DNA of 5,904 nt, from NCBI GenBank assembly GCA_023457175.1, contig JAEWMM010000079.1, positions 1 to 5,904 on the forward strand, in the 5' to 3' direction. The notes under the pieces were generated by a model, which saw only the letters and a program-made list of their open reading frames with translations, was not told the origin of the DNA and made no database searches. Of the stretch, positions 4,992 to 5,904 are shown piece by piece. The translations under genes were made by a program, and so were the position numbers. Within the stretch, counting starts at the first letter, position 1. The number at the start of each line of letters is the position of its first letter. Source of the stretch: Bacillota bacterium. GTDB lineage: Bacteria; Bacillota; Clostridia; Oscillospirales; Ruminococcaceae.

Positions 4992-5904
4992 ATGAAAAGA
5001 CTAAGCACCATGCTACTGGCGGCCATACTCACCGCATCGGCACTCACCGCTTGCGCGGGCAACGCCGCAACCCCATCCTCAACGTCGGAGAGCGCAGCCG
5101 CTTCGGTATCGGCGCCCGCCGCCTCGTCCAAGATTAAGACCGGGCTTGCTGTGCTGACAACCAGCGCCAAATCGACCGACGCAGGTGAAAACGACGGCGC
5201 CGCAAAGAGCGATTCTGTTGTTGCCGCCGTCATGCTCGGTGAGGACGGAAAGATTCTCGCCTGCAATCTTGACGTGCTGCAGTCCGCTATCAATTTCAGC
5301 AATGAAGGCAAAATCCTGACCGATTTGGACACCACCTTTAAGACCAAGCAGGAGCTTAAAGAAGATTACGGCATGAAAGGCGTTTCCAAGATCCAAAAGG
5401 AGTGGTACGAGCAGGCAAACTTTTTGTCCGCTTATGTCATCGGCAAGACGGTTGAGGAAGTAAAGGGCATCGCGGTTGATGAGAAGGGCGTTCCGACCAA
5501 CGCCGAGCTGACCGCGTCGGTCACCATCAAAATTCCCGATTATATCGCAGCGATTGAAAAGGCTGCCGCCAACGCGGTTGAGACCGTCGCTACGGCGCAG
5601 GATCAGCTTGGTCTTGCAATGGTCAACAACATCGCAAAGTCTAAGGACGCAGGCGAAAACAACGGCCTTGCTCAGACTTATACCACCTATGCGGCGGTAA
5701 CGGTCGGCGCGGATGGAAAAATTACGGGCTGTGCGCTTGACGCAACGCAGGCGAACGTCAACTTTGACACAACGGGCAAGATCACGACCGACCTTTCGGC
5801 AACCGTCAAGACCAAGAACGAGCTCAAGGAAGGCTACGGCATGAAGGGCGTATCCAAGATCGGCAAGGAGTGGTATGAGCAGGCTACCGCATATACCGCC
5901 TATG
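4992..5904 (+). CDS. Repeat-containing lipoprotein of unknown function (3' truncated by window)
   Basis: An open frame of 304 codons runs off the window. The start ATG has TTGGAGG about 8 bases upstream (4977-4983). Residues 1-20 are a lipoprotein signal peptide (MKRLS, hydrophobic core, LTAC lipobox), giving lipidation at C21 and display on the outer face of the membrane. A Ser/Ala-rich linker (22-46) follows. Then come two tandem repeats with a period of exactly 156 residues: GLAVL at 51 matches GLAMV at 207, DAGEN at 63 matches 219, C91 matches C247 (DGKI..C.LD), and YGMKGVSKI with KEWYEQA near 126-142 matches 282-298. The second repeat is incomplete only because the window ends. The pattern of a DGKI strand, K..EL...YGM and W..QA faintly recalls FMN-binding/Tpp15-like surface lipoproteins, but no FMN-attachment motif is evident, so that is an inference. 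Similar repeat proteins occur, as I recall, as hypothetical proteins in gut Clostridia. Confidence 0.88.
   Translation, partial: MKRLSTMLLAAILTASALTACAGNAATPSSTSESAAASVSAPAASSKIKTGLAVLTTSAKSTDAGENDGAAKSDSVVAAVMLGEDGKILACNLDVLQSAINFSNEGKILTDLDTTFKTKQELKEDYGMKGVSKIQKEWYEQANFLSAYVIGKTVEEVKGIAVDEKGVPTNAELTASVTIKIPDYIAAIEKAAANAVETVATAQDQLGLAMVNNIAKSKDAGENNGLAQTYTTYAAVTVGADGKITGCALDATQANVNFDTTGKITTDLSATVKTKNELKEGYGMKGVSKIGKEWYEQATAYTAY

Noticed and set aside
4961..5347. 128-codon minus-strand frame opposite the lipoprotein start
   Set aside because: Ala/Ser-rich antisense shadow of the lipoprotein linker and first repeat. The plus-strand frame has a lipobox, ribosome binding site and internal repeats.

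Overview
The window looks like chromosomal DNA of a low- to mid-GC Firmicute, most likely a Clostridia-class anaerobe. The support is strong AGGAGG-type ribosome binding sites, intrinsic terminators with T-tracts on both strands, a clostridial-style three-subunit molybdenum hydroxylase, and a YIEGIA-family membrane protein, a family I know from Bacilli and Clostridia. No tRNA, rRNA, CRISPR array or insertion sequence was seen.

Layout. (1) Positions 1-1827, plus strand: the 3' end of a tightly packed operon for a xanthine dehydrogenase-family enzyme, in the order molybdopterin subunit (cut by the window edge), FAD subunit, 2Fe-2S subunit. The reading frames overlap by 1 and 14 bases. A symmetrical hairpin at 1835-1880 closes the operon and can also stop transcription arriving from the other side. 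(2) Positions 1911-2986, minus strand: a two-gene unit, a YIEGIA-type membrane protein followed 5 bases later by a 57-residue protein with a GTG start. (3) Positions 3000-3791: a gene-poor region with an orphan hairpin (3240-3283) and a complete small minus-strand cassette. The cassette has a TTGACA/TATTAT promoter, a Shine-Dalgarno site, a 44-codon very acidic two-cysteine protein and its own terminator. (4) Positions 3792-4598, plus strand: a membrane-anchored glycerophosphodiester phosphodiesterase-family protein, visibly AT-richer than the first operon. (5) Positions 4599-4991: no gene, but a run of four inverted repeats, one of them an 18-bp perfect hairpin. (6) Positions 4992 to the edge, plus strand: a lipoprotein made of tandem repeats of about 156 residues, cut by the window end.

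How the genes relate. The three hydroxylase subunits form one enzyme that passes electrons from the Mo centre through 2Fe-2S clusters to FAD; substrate cannot be read from the sequence, but purines are the usual guess. The YIEGIA protein and its small partner are probably co-translated and may work as one membrane complex. The other genes look like separate transcription units. The least explained items are the 44-residue acidic peptide, the repeat lipoprotein and the hairpin cluster in front of it.
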